Of a DNA stretch of 64,000 nt, positions 33,199 through 41,226 are shown piece after piece; the first letter of the stretch is position 1, and the number at the start of each line of letters is the position of its first letter. The stretch lies in NCBI RefSeq assembly GCF_033954455.1, contig NZ_CP121473.1, positions 3,582,501 to 3,646,500 on the forward strand, read 5' to 3'. This DNA is from Thiorhodovibrio litoralis (lineage in GTDB: Bacteria > Pseudomonadota > Gammaproteobacteria > Chromatiales > Chromatiaceae). A model generated the notes under the pieces. The model saw nothing but the letters and a program-made list of their open reading frames with translations, was not told the DNA's origin and did no database searches. The position numbers and the translations under genes were made by a program.

Positions 33199-33304
33199 TG
33201 CTCACTCCACAAATCCGAAAGTCCGCCGCCCAAGCGCCCGGCTTGGCAAAACCCAGCAACGGTCGTAGACTACATTTGTCGCAGATCGCCACAGGATTAT
33301 CACG

Positions 33305-33517
33305 ATGAGCGTCTCCATCCGCATTGACGAGAGGCTGTATGCCGCTGCCAAGTCACAAGCAAGCGCCGAAATGCGCTCGATCCCAAAACAGATCGCTTAC
33401 TGGGCCAAGGTGGGCCGCGCCGCGCTCGACAATCCAGACCTGCCCATTGAGTTTGTGCGCGATACGCTGCAGGCGCTTGAGGAACCCTCCGAGCCCTTCG
33501 ACTTGCCGGAGCAATGA
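33305..33517 (+). CDS. ParD-like ribbon-helix-helix antitoxin
   Basis: A 70-residue protein. MSVSIRIDERLYAAAKSQAS is a ribbon-helix-helix-like strand and helix, and SIPKQIAYWAKVGRAALDNP matches the ParD-like antitoxin group. The acidic C-terminus (QALEEPSEPFDLPEQ) should mask the toxin. It overlaps the toxin gene by 4 nt (ATGA), typical for type II pairs. Confidence 0.85.
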   Translation: MSVSIRIDERLYAAAKSQASAEMRSIPKQIAYWAKVGRAALDNPDLPIEFVRDTLQALEEPSEPFDLPEQ

Positions 33518-33786
33518 CCGCGCGACTCGCCCAACGACCTGCCTTCAAGCGCGCGTATAAGCGGCTTCATCCCAATCAACGTGAGGCCGTGAATGACGCC
33601 ATTCGCACCATCCTTGCCGACCCGACCAGTGGCGAGGAGAAGAAGGGCGACCTCGCTGGGGTTCGCGTATTCAAATTCGATTGTATCCATCAAAGCTTCC
33701 TTCTTGCCTACACCCAGGATGACGCCCGGTGCACCTTGCTGAGCCTGGGGCCGCATGAGAATTTCTACCGCGACTTAAAGCGCTAA
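33514..33786 (+). CDS. RelE/ParE-superfamily toxin
   Basis: A 90-residue protein with the compact RelE/ParE fold: FKRAYKRLHPNQREAVNDAI, then GDLAGVRVFKFDCIHQSFLLAY and a closing LLSLGPHENFYRDLKR, the GxHxxxY-type ending common in RelE-like toxins. RelE relatives cut mRNA on ribosomes while ParE relatives poison gyrase; the ending favours the RelE side, but this is not certain. The pair sits between the two MrfAB-like genes, on the opposite strand. Confidence 0.87.
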   Translation: MTARLAQRPAFKRAYKRLHPNQREAVNDAIRTILADPTSGEEKKGDLAGVRVFKFDCIHQSFLLAYTQDDARCTLLSLGPHENFYRDLKR

Positions 33787-33859
33787 GCGCCTGTCGCTTT
33801 ATTCGGTCTCCCGGCACTCATTGGTTTTCTCCTGCCAGCGCGTCACAAGAGGCGACAAC

Positions 33860-36472
33860 TCAAGACGCCAGCACCCGATCCGGCCACTTGGCATCGTCGG
33901 TCCCGCCAAGCAAATCCAACACCAACAAGGCAACGGCCTTGGGATGCTGCTCGCGTTCTTCATCCCCCGGCAGGATGGGGCCGACGCAGGCTGGGCAGCC
34001 GCCGGCGCAGTCGCAGGCGGCGACCAGGGCGCGCGCGTCGGCGACCAGCATGGCCGCATCGCGATAGAGGGGCTCGGACAGACCGACGCCGCCGGGGAAG
34101 TTGTCGTAGAGAAAGAGCGTCGGCTCGAAGCGACCGCCGGGGGCCAGCTCGACCGGCTCGTTGTCGGGGCCGCGCAGCTGACCGCGACCGTCGTTGCCGA
34201 CGGCGGCGAACCAAGTGCCCTGCCCGTCTCCGACCGCGCGGCCGAGATCGCTGACCTCTGCCATGGCTCGCAGCGCGGCGACATGGTGCAACGCATGGGC
34301 GGCGCCGAGGAAGCCCTCGATGGCGCGCTCGCGCTGAGGTAGGGCTTGGGCTAGCGCCTCGGGATGCACCTGCCACCAGACCGAGGTGGTGTGCATTTCC
34401 TGATCCGGCAGGTTGATGTTGCCGTAGCCGATGTTGTCGTGGCTGTAGTAGCGAATTTTCTTGTAGCCGGGATAGCGGCGCACCAGATGCACTTCGCCAT
34501 TGGAGCTGGCGGCTTGGTCAAGGCGCTGCTGATCGAAGCGGTCGAGAATTTTCAGGCGCGTATAGTCAATCGCATCGGTGTAATAATCCGCGCGGGTCTT
34601 GCGCACGAAGGCCTTGCGCCCGGTCCAGTCGAGTTTTTCGACCTGATAGGGCTGGGACTGCACCATGTAGATGGCGCCTTCATAAATCGTACCTGGCGCG
34701 CTGCTGTAGTCGACCTCGGCGATGATGGTCTGCTTGCCGGCGTCGATGTCGATGACCACGAAATTGCCCTCGGCGACCGATCGCAGTGAGACCGCATTGG
34801 CCGGATAGCTGTCGGCGATCCAATACCAGCGCCCGCTCTGGTATTGCAGCAGGCCCTGGTCGCGCAGATAGCCGAGCATTTCGGCGAGGTCTTCATTGCC
34901 GAAGCTCTCGCCCTCCTGAAACGGCAATTCAAAGGCCGCGCAGCGCACATGGTCCATCAAAATCAATAACTGATCGGGATGGATGCGCGCCTGCTCGGGC
35001 GAACGGCCGAGAAAAAACTCAGGATGGCGCACAATGTACTGATCGATGGGCGCGCTGCTCGCGACCAGCACGCCGAGGCTGGGGCGATTGCGCCGCCCTG
35101 CCCGTCCGAGCCGCTGCCAGGTCGCGGCCACGGTGCCGGGATAGCCATTGAGCACTGAGACATCCAGACTGCCGATGTCCACGCCCAGCTCCAGCGCCGA
35201 GGTACTGACCACCACATCCACCCGGCTCGCGCGCAGGTCGCGCTCGATGCCGCGGCGCTCGCTCGGCAGATAGCCGCCGCGATAGGCGCGCACCCGCGGC
35301 GGGCGGCGTGGATCGCGGTCGAAGACGTCTTTCAGATACTTGGTGATCACCTCAACCATCAGCCGCGAGCGCGCGAAGACAATGGTCTTGAACCCGGCCT
35401 TGATCGCCGAGCGCGCGACCCTGGTGGTCTGGGAGCGCGCCGAGGCGCGAATGCCGAGATCCGGGTTGATGACGGGCGGATTCCACAGCAGCAGATGCCC
35501 GGCCCCGCGCGGCGCGCCGCTCTCGGTCACCGCAGCGACCGGCGCGCCGATCAGCCGCTCGGCGAGTTCTTGCGGATTTCCGATAGTGGCCGAGGCCATG
35601 ATGAATTGCGGCTGCACGCCGTAGAAGGCACAGACGCGATTCAGACGGCGGAACACATTCGCCACATGAGCACCGAAGACGCCTCGGTAGCTGTGCAGCT
35701 CATCGACCACGATAAAGGCGAGCGACTCGAAGAACTGCGCCCATTTGGTGTGGTGCGGCAGGATGGCCTGGTGCAGCATGTCCGGGTTCGACAGCACGAT
35801 GTCGCCGCGGGTGCGTACCGCCTTGCGCGCGTCGCCCGGGGTGTCGCCGTCGAAGGTGAAGGCTTTGATGCCAAGCGTTGTGCCCTCGCCGCTAGCGCCG
35901 ATGGTCTCGGCACGGGCGTTTTGATTCCCACCGCGCTGATCACCGCGGGTTTGGGCTCCCTTGCTGCCGTGCGCACCAGCCCCATTGGGGTCGAACTGGC
36001 CAAGCCCGCCCTTGAGCCCAGCTTGATTAAGCTCAGAAAGCTCCGCCACCTGGTCCTGCGCCAGCGCCTTGGTCGGGAACAGATAGAGCGCCTTGGCCTG
36101 GCGCGAAAGCACGGCATCAATGACCGGCAGGTTGTAGCACAGGGTCTTGCCGGAGGCCGTTGGCGTGGCGATGACCAGATGCTGGCCGGCGCGCGCCAAG
36201 TCCCAGGCCTCGCGCTGGTGGGTGTAGAGTGCGTTGAGACCGCGCGCATTGAGTGAATCGCGCAGGCGCGGATGCACATCTGGCGGCAGATCGGCCATCC
36301 GCGCACGCGCCGCCGGCAACGCCAGTTCGCCGGTGATGCGATCCTGGTAGCGGCGCTTCAGGCCGTTGAGAAAGCGCGCGAAATCCGCTGCTTGATGCGA
36401 CGCATGGGGTGCGGCTTTGGCTGCGGCTTCCGGTGCAGATTGTGGCGCCAAGCTTTGCGTGAATTCAGGCAT
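33860..36472 (-). CDS. YprA/MrfA-like DEAD-box helicase with DUF1998 zinc domain
   Basis: An 870-residue helicase. Walker A is ATPTASGKTLCYNLP, the DEAD-box variant is VVDELHSYRG, motif III is MASATIGNP, and motif VI is WQRLGRAGRRNRP. The C-terminal DUF1998 region ends with four zinc-binding Cys (CDCAGGCPAC). B. subtilis MrfA has the same layout and unwinds DNA in mitomycin C repair with MrfB, whose homologue is nearby. A Gly/Asn-rich insertion of about 45 residues lies between motifs I and II (GAGAHGSKGAQTRGDQRGGN). The start is MPEFTQSLAPQS. Confidence 0.9.
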   Translation of the reverse strand: MPEFTQSLAPQSAPEAAAKAAPHASHQAADFARFLNGLKRRYQDRITGELALPAARARMADLPPDVHPRLRDSLNARGLNALYTHQREAWDLARAGQHLVIATPTASGKTLCYNLPVIDAVLSRQAKALYLFPTKALAQDQVAELSELNQAGLKGGLGQFDPNGAGAHGSKGAQTRGDQRGGNQNARAETIGASGEGTTLGIKAFTFDGDTPGDARKAVRTRGDIVLSNPDMLHQAILPHHTKWAQFFESLAFIVVDELHSYRGVFGAHVANVFRRLNRVCAFYGVQPQFIMASATIGNPQELAERLIGAPVAAVTESGAPRGAGHLLLWNPPVINPDLGIRASARSQTTRVARSAIKAGFKTIVFARSRLMVEVITKYLKDVFDRDPRRPPRVRAYRGGYLPSERRGIERDLRASRVDVVVSTSALELGVDIGSLDVSVLNGYPGTVAATWQRLGRAGRRNRPSLGVLVASSAPIDQYIVRHPEFFLGRSPEQARIHPDQLLILMDHVRCAAFELPFQEGESFGNEDLAEMLGYLRDQGLLQYQSGRWYWIADSYPANAVSLRSVAEGNFVVIDIDAGKQTIIAEVDYSSAPGTIYEGAIYMVQSQPYQVEKLDWTGRKAFVRKTRADYYTDAIDYTRLKILDRFDQQRLDQAASSNGEVHLVRRYPGYKKIRYYSHDNIGYGNINLPDQEMHTTSVWWQVHPEALAQALPQRERAIEGFLGAAHALHHVAALRAMAEVSDLGRAVGDGQGTWFAAVGNDGRGQLRGPDNEPVELAPGGRFEPTLFLYDNFPGGVGLSEPLYRDAAMLVADARALVAACDCAGGCPACVGPILPGDEEREQHPKAVALLVLDLLGGTDDAKWPDRVLAS

Positions 36473-36539
36473 GGTTTGCGGCAGGGGCGAAGTCTCTATG
36501 ATGCGTGCCCATCTGATCGCAGCGCATGAATCCGAGGCA

Positions 36540-37412
36540 TTAGTAAACGACTGACGCGCCGGGAACCAGAATCTCGAACACCTCCACCACTTGCAGACTG
36601 ATATCGCCAGGCAATTCGCTCAAGGCATCCGATGACAGGGCAAGCCGCTCGGCGAGCGCGGACAGATAATCCGAGGCGCTGGTGGCCAGGGCCTCACCGC
36701 CGTCGATGGCGGTGGACTGCACGATACCGGCAACCTGCTCCGCTCCCTGCACAATGGCGGCCTCGAGCTTAAAATCCGGTGCCGCATCCGGATTGAGTTG
36801 ATAGGCCACGGCTTTCCAGATCGACTCGGGAAATCTCCAGGTGCGCAACAATTCGGCGCCAAGTTCTGCGTAGTTGAACCCGAAAACCTTCTCCTCGGCA
36901 GCAACAACCGGCTGTCGGTCCTCGTCCACCAGTCGCAACACCTCGGTGTAGTCTTCCGCGCACTGGCTAAAGAACACCAGCTTGCCGATGCTGTGCAGAA
37001 GACCGGCCAGAAACAAGCGCTCGCCCTCGCGCACGCCGCGGCGCTTGGCCAGCTCGCGCGCGGCGAGTCCGGTGGCAACACCATGAAACCAAAAGCGCTC
37101 CATATTGACGCGCTCCGGCGGTAAACCGCGAAACCGCTCCACCGCGAAAGTGGCGATCACCAAATCGCGCAGCGGCCGAAAACCAATCATCGAAATCGCC
37201 TGGGTGACCGTCTCGATCGCTCGTGGACGCGCGTAGTAAGCACTGTTGACCAGGCGCAGCAGGCGCGCGGACAGCGCGGCATCGTACAAAATCACCTCGG
37301 CCAGGTCCGCGGGACGCGTGCTTGGCTCGTCAATGAGCTGATTCACCCGCAACGCCACGTCCGGCAGCGAGAACAAATGTTCAGTTTCTTTGATCAGGGC
37401 TTCTGGTGTCAT
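36540..37412 (-). CDS. HDOD domain signalling protein
   Basis: A 290-residue protein covering one HDOD domain. DPxVALRVNQLIDEPSTRPADL-type opening, ILYDAALSARLLRLVNSAYY, VTQAISMIGFRPLRDLVIA and LFLAGLLHSIGKLVFF are its conserved blocks. The HD doublet is replaced by HS, as is normal in HDOD, so it is not a phosphohydrolase. Such proteins act as signalling or regulatory modules in the cytoplasm. It is monocistronic, downstream of nothing on its strand and diverging from the EVE gene. Confidence 0.88.
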   Translation of the reverse strand: MTPEALIKETEHLFSLPDVALRVNQLIDEPSTRPADLAEVILYDAALSARLLRLVNSAYYARPRAIETVTQAISMIGFRPLRDLVIATFAVERFRGLPPERVNMERFWFHGVATGLAARELAKRRGVREGERLFLAGLLHSIGKLVFFSQCAEDYTEVLRLVDEDRQPVVAAEEKVFGFNYAELGAELLRTWRFPESIWKAVAYQLNPDAAPDFKLEAAIVQGAEQVAGIVQSTAIDGGEALATSASDYLSALAERLALSSDALSELPGDISLQVVEVFEILVPGASVVY

Positions 37413-37623
37413 GGCTTCAGTATCATCAAGACTGCCGAGGTTTGAGCGCGGCCCGAGTGTGGGGATCCGGATGGGGCTTTCCCCTCTCCATTCTTAATGA
37501 CTATCATAGTGCAGTCACAATGGCGTTGATGGAATCCCTTAGCAAAAAACGCCGCCAATCCACGCTCGCGATCACCAGAGCCGAGCCGTTTTCCGCATCC
37601 GAGCTGTTATCAGAGGCACCCGC

Positions 37624-38094
37624 ATGGCCTACTGGCTAATGAAATCCGAGCCCGAAGTCTTCGGCATTGAGCATCTTCTTGCCCGTCCCGACCGCACCGA
37701 GCCCTGGGATGGGGTCAGGAACTACCAGGCGCGCAACATGATGCGCGACCAGATGCAGCCCGGCGATCAGGCGTTCTTTTATCACTCCAACTGCAAGGAG
37801 CCGGGTATCGTCGGGCTGATGGAGATCGTCACCGCCGGCTACCCAGACCCCACAGCGTTCGACCCGCAGCACAGATACTTCGACCCCAAAAGCGACCCGG
37901 AAAATCCGCGCTGGTTTCTCGTCGATGTGCGCTACATCCGGCATTTGACGCGGACCATCACTTTGGCCGAACTGAAAAGCGAACCGCACGCCGCCGCGCT
38001 CGGAGACTTTCCGCTCATCCGCAAAGGCAGCCGGCTTTCGATCATGCCGGTAACGGCTGATCAATGGAAGCTGATTCTGTCGCTTGAGAACTGA
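37624..38094 (+). CDS. EVE domain protein
   Basis: A 156-residue protein formed by one EVE (PUA-like) domain. MAYWLMKSEPEVFGIEHL is the family opening; GVRNYQARNMMRDQMQPGDQ and FFYHSNCKEPGIVGLMEI form the aromatic cage region expected to bind modified bases; the end is LSIMPVTADQWKLILSL. EVE proteins recognise modified cytosines in DNA or RNA. AGAGG lies before the ATG. No restriction or modification gene is nearby, so it is probably a housekeeping copy. Confidence 0.92.
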   Translation: MAYWLMKSEPEVFGIEHLLARPDRTEPWDGVRNYQARNMMRDQMQPGDQAFFYHSNCKEPGIVGLMEIVTAGYPDPTAFDPQHRYFDPKSDPENPRWFLVDVRYIRHLTRTITLAELKSEPHAAALGDFPLIRKGSRLSIMPVTADQWKLILSLEN

Positions 38095-38114
38095 TTGAAG
38101 CCTCGCGCTGAAGC

Positions 38115-38468
38115 CTACAGCAGCTTCACAATCTGCTGCTTCGACAGCCCAAGCGCCTGGACGCCCAGCTCCAGCGCCTGCTCGGCGAAAAGATCGGCAT
38201 CCGCCCAACGCTCGCTGCTGTCGACCACCTCCGAGAGCGCCTCGCTAACCACCCGCAGTTCGCACAGCCGCGGGTTGGCCGGGTCTGCCGACGACTCGCA
38301 GCAGACATAAAATCGCGGCTCGCGCTGACCATCGGCAACGAAAGCCAGAATGTAGCGATAGCGGCGCGCATCCGGGCTTTGGACCTCCGTCAGCAAGGTC
38401 GCGGAAAAATCACCAATCTGATAGCGCCCCTTGGGGATCGCGGTGGTAATGGTTGGTCGATCCTGCAT
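38115..38468 (-). CDS. Conserved hypothetical protein
   Basis: A 117-residue soluble protein. ITTAIPKGRYQIGDFSATLL and YRYILAFVADGQREPRFYVC suggest a beta-rich N-terminal half; the C-terminus is helical and ends ALGLSKQQIVKLL. AGGAGG lies 6 nt before the ATG, so the start is well supported. It is the last gene of the glycosyltransferase-PAP2 group. No known motif is recognised. Confidence 0.65.
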   Translation of the reverse strand: MQDRPTITTAIPKGRYQIGDFSATLLTEVQSPDARRYRYILAFVADGQREPRFYVCCESSADPANPRLCELRVVSEALSEVVDSSERWADADLFAEQALELGVQALGLSKQQIVKLL

Positions 38469-38494
38469 CTGTCCCTCCTGAATCGAAAGCCGGT

Positions 38495-38546
38495 TGAGCC
38501 TGATTCACAATCGGCATTCGCAATCTGCATTCACAATCGTTGCTCA
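38495..38546. repeat. Degenerate 13-bp tandem repeat in the gap after the PAP2 gene
   Basis: Four 13-bp units: TGAGCCTGATTCA, CAATCGGCATTCG, CAATCTGCATTCA, CAATCGTTGCTCA. They fill about half of the 100-nt gap between the PAP2 gene and the next minus-strand gene. Confidence 0.7.
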
Positions 38547-38568
38547 CACGGGCTAGCCCAGCGCCGAA

Positions 38569-39423
38569 TCAGCGCGTGCGCACATAGCGCATCACGGGCA
38601 AGATCAGATAACTCGCCAGCGCGGTGAATAGCGCCATTGCGACCACGACTCGTCCCGGCCAGAGCGCCTCCGGATAGCCGCGCCCGACCAAGGCCAGGGC
38701 CACCGCCATGATCGCCGCCAATGTGACCAGTGCAAGATGGATACTGCTCTCTGTCATGCCCCAGGACAAGCGCCGGGCCAGAGCCGCCCCCAGCCAGGCT
38801 GCCAGCAGACCGCCCGCCAAGCCTGCCGCCACATCCACTGGCCAATGCACGCCCAAGGCCACCCGGCTCAGGCCCGCAAGCAGCGCGAGCAGCAGGAACA
38901 ACAGCCGCCACTCACCCCTGCGAGCGTAATAGATCAGCACGCCAAAAAAAACGGCAGCCGTCACACTATGCCCGGACGGGAAGCTGTGATGCCGGTGGCC
39001 AGGCCCGATCAGATTGAAGCTCCCTGCCTCCAGCACCCCCGGTGGGCGGAGCGCATCCACCAGCGGCTTAAGCCCGCTCGCATAGGCCGCACCGACCAGG
39101 GCCGCGCACATCAACGCCCAGAACACCCGTGGATGACGACGCGAGAAAAATAGCGCCAGCGTAAAGGCCAGATGCTCATCGCCCAAGAGGGTCAGGTTCT
39201 GCCACAGCCAGGACGGATAATCTCGCGTCCAGGTATTCACCGCGAGAAAACCGGTGTGATAGCCAGCGGAGAGAAACATCCCCATTGCCAGCAAGCCGAG
39301 CAACAGCGAGGCCAGCAGCAGCTCCCGGGCCGCAGCGGGATTGGACGGCGAATCGCGCTCCAGCCCGCGCGTCAGCGCGGCCTGGAGATCTCTGCGCAAA
39401 AAACCGAGCAGTCCTTCAGTCAT
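38569..39423 (-). CDS. PAP2-family membrane phosphatase
   Basis: A 284-residue integral membrane phosphatase with about six helices. All three PAP2 signature blocks are seen: KPLVDALRPPG (KxxxxxxRP), SFPSGHSVTA (PSGH) and LSRVALGVHWPVDVAAG (SRxxxxxHxxxD). Relatives remove phosphate from undecaprenyl diphosphate, phosphatidylglycerol phosphate or lipid A. Next to ArnT-like and ArnC-like genes, a role in recycling the undecaprenyl carrier or trimming lipid A is likely (inference). A 14-codon mini-ORF bridges the upstream stop and this start. Confidence 0.9.
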   Translation of the reverse strand: MTEGLLGFLRRDLQAALTRGLERDSPSNPAAARELLLASLLLGLLAMGMFLSAGYHTGFLAVNTWTRDYPSWLWQNLTLLGDEHLAFTLALFFSRRHPRVFWALMCAALVGAAYASGLKPLVDALRPPGVLEAGSFNLIGPGHRHHSFPSGHSVTAAVFFGVLIYYARRGEWRLLFLLLALLAGLSRVALGVHWPVDVAAGLAGGLLAAWLGAALARRLSWGMTESSIHLALVTLAAIMAVALALVGRGYPEALWPGRVVVAMALFTALASYLILPVMRYVRTR

Positions 39424-39425
39424 GA

Positions 39426-39470
39426 TCAGGCAAGTCTTTCACCCAAGTCTTTCACCATGGCATCAGCCAT
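39426..39470 (-). other. Mini-ORF bridging the ArnT-like and PAP2 genes
   Basis: ATG GCT GAT GCC ... TGA encodes MADAMVKDLGERLA. It overlaps the stop of the ArnT-like gene by 8 nt and ends 2 nt before the PAP2 start. The internal 13-bp unit CAAGTCTTTCACC is exactly duplicated (39431-39456). It could couple translation, or be chance. Confidence 0.45.
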
Positions 39471-41106
39471 GATCAGGCACCACAGCTGGCGTTGATGGAC
39501 GTCCGCCAACCCGCAACAAGGCAACAGCGCCACGTTGGTAAAGGGTCTCGAGCTGCTCTGGTGGATAAAGCTCATGCAGGCGCGCGAGTTTGTCGATGCG
39601 CAAAAACACCAGTTCGCCTGGCTCGGGCTCACGCTCCGGCGTGATGGCCTGCCGGTAGACGCTGAAGCTCGGCATGCTGGTACGATACACCACTGTGGGC
39701 GCATCAAGCTGGCGCGCAAGCAACGCGGCTTCCTTGACCGGCGCCTGCATCACATCGAACACGCGCGGCACCAGGAGCCCGAAGACCACCAGGGTTTGAA
39801 TCACACCTGCCAGCATCAGGCGCTGCCAGACCGCGACCCGCTGAGCCAGAAACAGGCTGACCAGCAGGACGAGAGCTGACAGCACGCCCAGCAGATAATA
39901 GCCATCAAGCACCTGCCCGCCCAGCTCAAAAAGCGCGATTTCATGCTCCTTCTCGGTTTGCTCGGCCAGCGGCCCCAGCGCCAACGGCAGTGCCAGCAAG
40001 AGCAGCAGGAACAGCAGCGGTGGTAACAGCGCCAGCCAGCGGTTAGTCAGGCGCTCGCGATAGCGCGCCAGCAAAATAAACAGCGGCGTCAACCCATAAA
40101 CCAGGTAATGCGGCAGCTTGGTGCTGGAGAACGAAAACACCACCAGCACGGTGAAAAACCACAGCAGCAGGAAACGATCGAGCGGATCGGCCCAGATGCG
40201 CCGCGCTGCCGGAATCACAGCCAGCAGCCAACCACTGAAGGGCAGCATGATCAGCGGCAGCATGGCCAGATAGTAGCCTGGAAAGCCCTCATGACCATGG
40301 ATCACCCCGCCAAAGCGCCCAAGGTTATGTTTTAAGAAAAAGCTCTGAAAAAATCCCAGGCCGTTGTCGAGATAAATCGCCAGATACCAGGGCGCCGCCA
40401 CGGCCAAAAACACCAGCCAGCCGCGCGGCTCGAACACCGCGCCCAGCCAGAGTTTGATCTCGCGCCAGCCCATGGTGAGCGCATAGAGCAGGCTGACCAA
40501 CAGCGGAAAGAACACCGCCACCGGACCCTTGGTGAGAAACCCAATCCCCAGCCACAGATAAACCCGCCAAAGCAGTCCACGCGCCCGCGGAGAATCCTCA
40601 GCGCGCGCGAGCCGATAGCGATAGGTATCGAAAAAGGCGAGCGCGATGAAAAGATTGAGCACCGCATCAGCCACCGCCGCCTTGCCGATCAGGCCAATCT
40701 CCAGCGATAGCGCCATCACCAGCGCGGCCACAGTGGCCGTCGCCCGATCGAGTCGCTGGCGCACGAACACCCAGAGCGCGAACAACCAGAGGCTCGCGGC
40801 GATGGCCGAGGGCAAACGCAGCGCGAATTCATTCAGGCCGAGCAACGCCACCGAGCCGGCCTGCAGCCAGTAGATCAGCACCGGCTTGTCGTAACGCGGC
40901 TCGCCATCCTTATAGGGAGTGATGAAATTCCCGCTCGCCAGCATCTCGCGGGTCGCCTCGGTAAAGGCGCCCTCGTCGAGATCGTAGAGCGGCGGCCCGC
41001 CAAGCTGCCAGAAAAACGCAAGCCACAGGATCAGTGGCAGGACCCAGGGCGAGACCAGCAAGCCCTCGGGCAGACGCAGTCGCAATGCCAAGGCTGATCC
41101 GCTCAT
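39463..41106 (-). CDS. ArnT-like glycosyltransferase (GT39/GT83 family)
   Basis: A 547-residue integral membrane sugar transferase. The first periplasmic loop has YDLDEGAFTEATREMLASGN with the catalytic acidic residues, followed by PRYDKPVLIYWLQ, a family block of ArnT-like enzymes, and about 11 helices. Such enzymes move a sugar from undecaprenyl phosphate to lipid A or other acceptors. I chose ATG 41106 (MSGSALALRL); upstream in-frame ATGs exist because a 15-bp repeat keeps the frame open into the end of the preceding gene. It forms an operon with the ArnC-like gene and PAP2. Confidence 0.87.
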   Translation of the reverse strand: MSGSALALRLRLPEGLLVSPWVLPLILWLAFFWQLGGPPLYDLDEGAFTEATREMLASGNFITPYKDGEPRYDKPVLIYWLQAGSVALLGLNEFALRLPSAIAASLWLFALWVFVRQRLDRATATVAALVMALSLEIGLIGKAAVADAVLNLFIALAFFDTYRYRLARAEDSPRARGLLWRVYLWLGIGFLTKGPVAVFFPLLVSLLYALTMGWREIKLWLGAVFEPRGWLVFLAVAAPWYLAIYLDNGLGFFQSFFLKHNLGRFGGVIHGHEGFPGYYLAMLPLIMLPFSGWLLAVIPAARRIWADPLDRFLLLWFFTVLVVFSFSSTKLPHYLVYGLTPLFILLARYRERLTNRWLALLPPLLFLLLLLALPLALGPLAEQTEKEHEIALFELGGQVLDGYYLLGVLSALVLLVSLFLAQRVAVWQRLMLAGVIQTLVVFGLLVPRVFDVMQAPVKEAALLARQLDAPTVVYRTSMPSFSVYRQAITPEREPEPGELVFLRIDKLARLHELYPPEQLETLYQRGAVALLRVGGRPSTPAVVPDHG

Positions 41107-41226
41107 ATCAGCATCAATCCGGGCGCTAGCAATCCGCTCAGCATCCATCTGACCGCTATCAAACGCACCGACTCCCATTTGGCCAGCATCAATCCAAACA
41201 CCGTCATTTGGGCCGCCATCAATCCG
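41107..41226. repeat. Eight degenerate 15-bp units between two glycosyltransferase genes
   Basis: Units include ATCAGCATCAATCCG, GGCGCTAGCAATCCG, CTCAGCATCCATCTG, GCCAGCATCAATCCA and GCCGCCATCAATCCG. They fill the whole intercistronic gap, from the stop codon of the upstream gene (41219) to the start of the next (41106). Confidence 0.88.

Noticed and set aside
32901-33233. 110-codon minus-strand frame overlapping the 89-residue hypothetical gene
   Set aside because: The 89-codon frame has a good GGAG site and a better composition; the 110-codon frame has neither.
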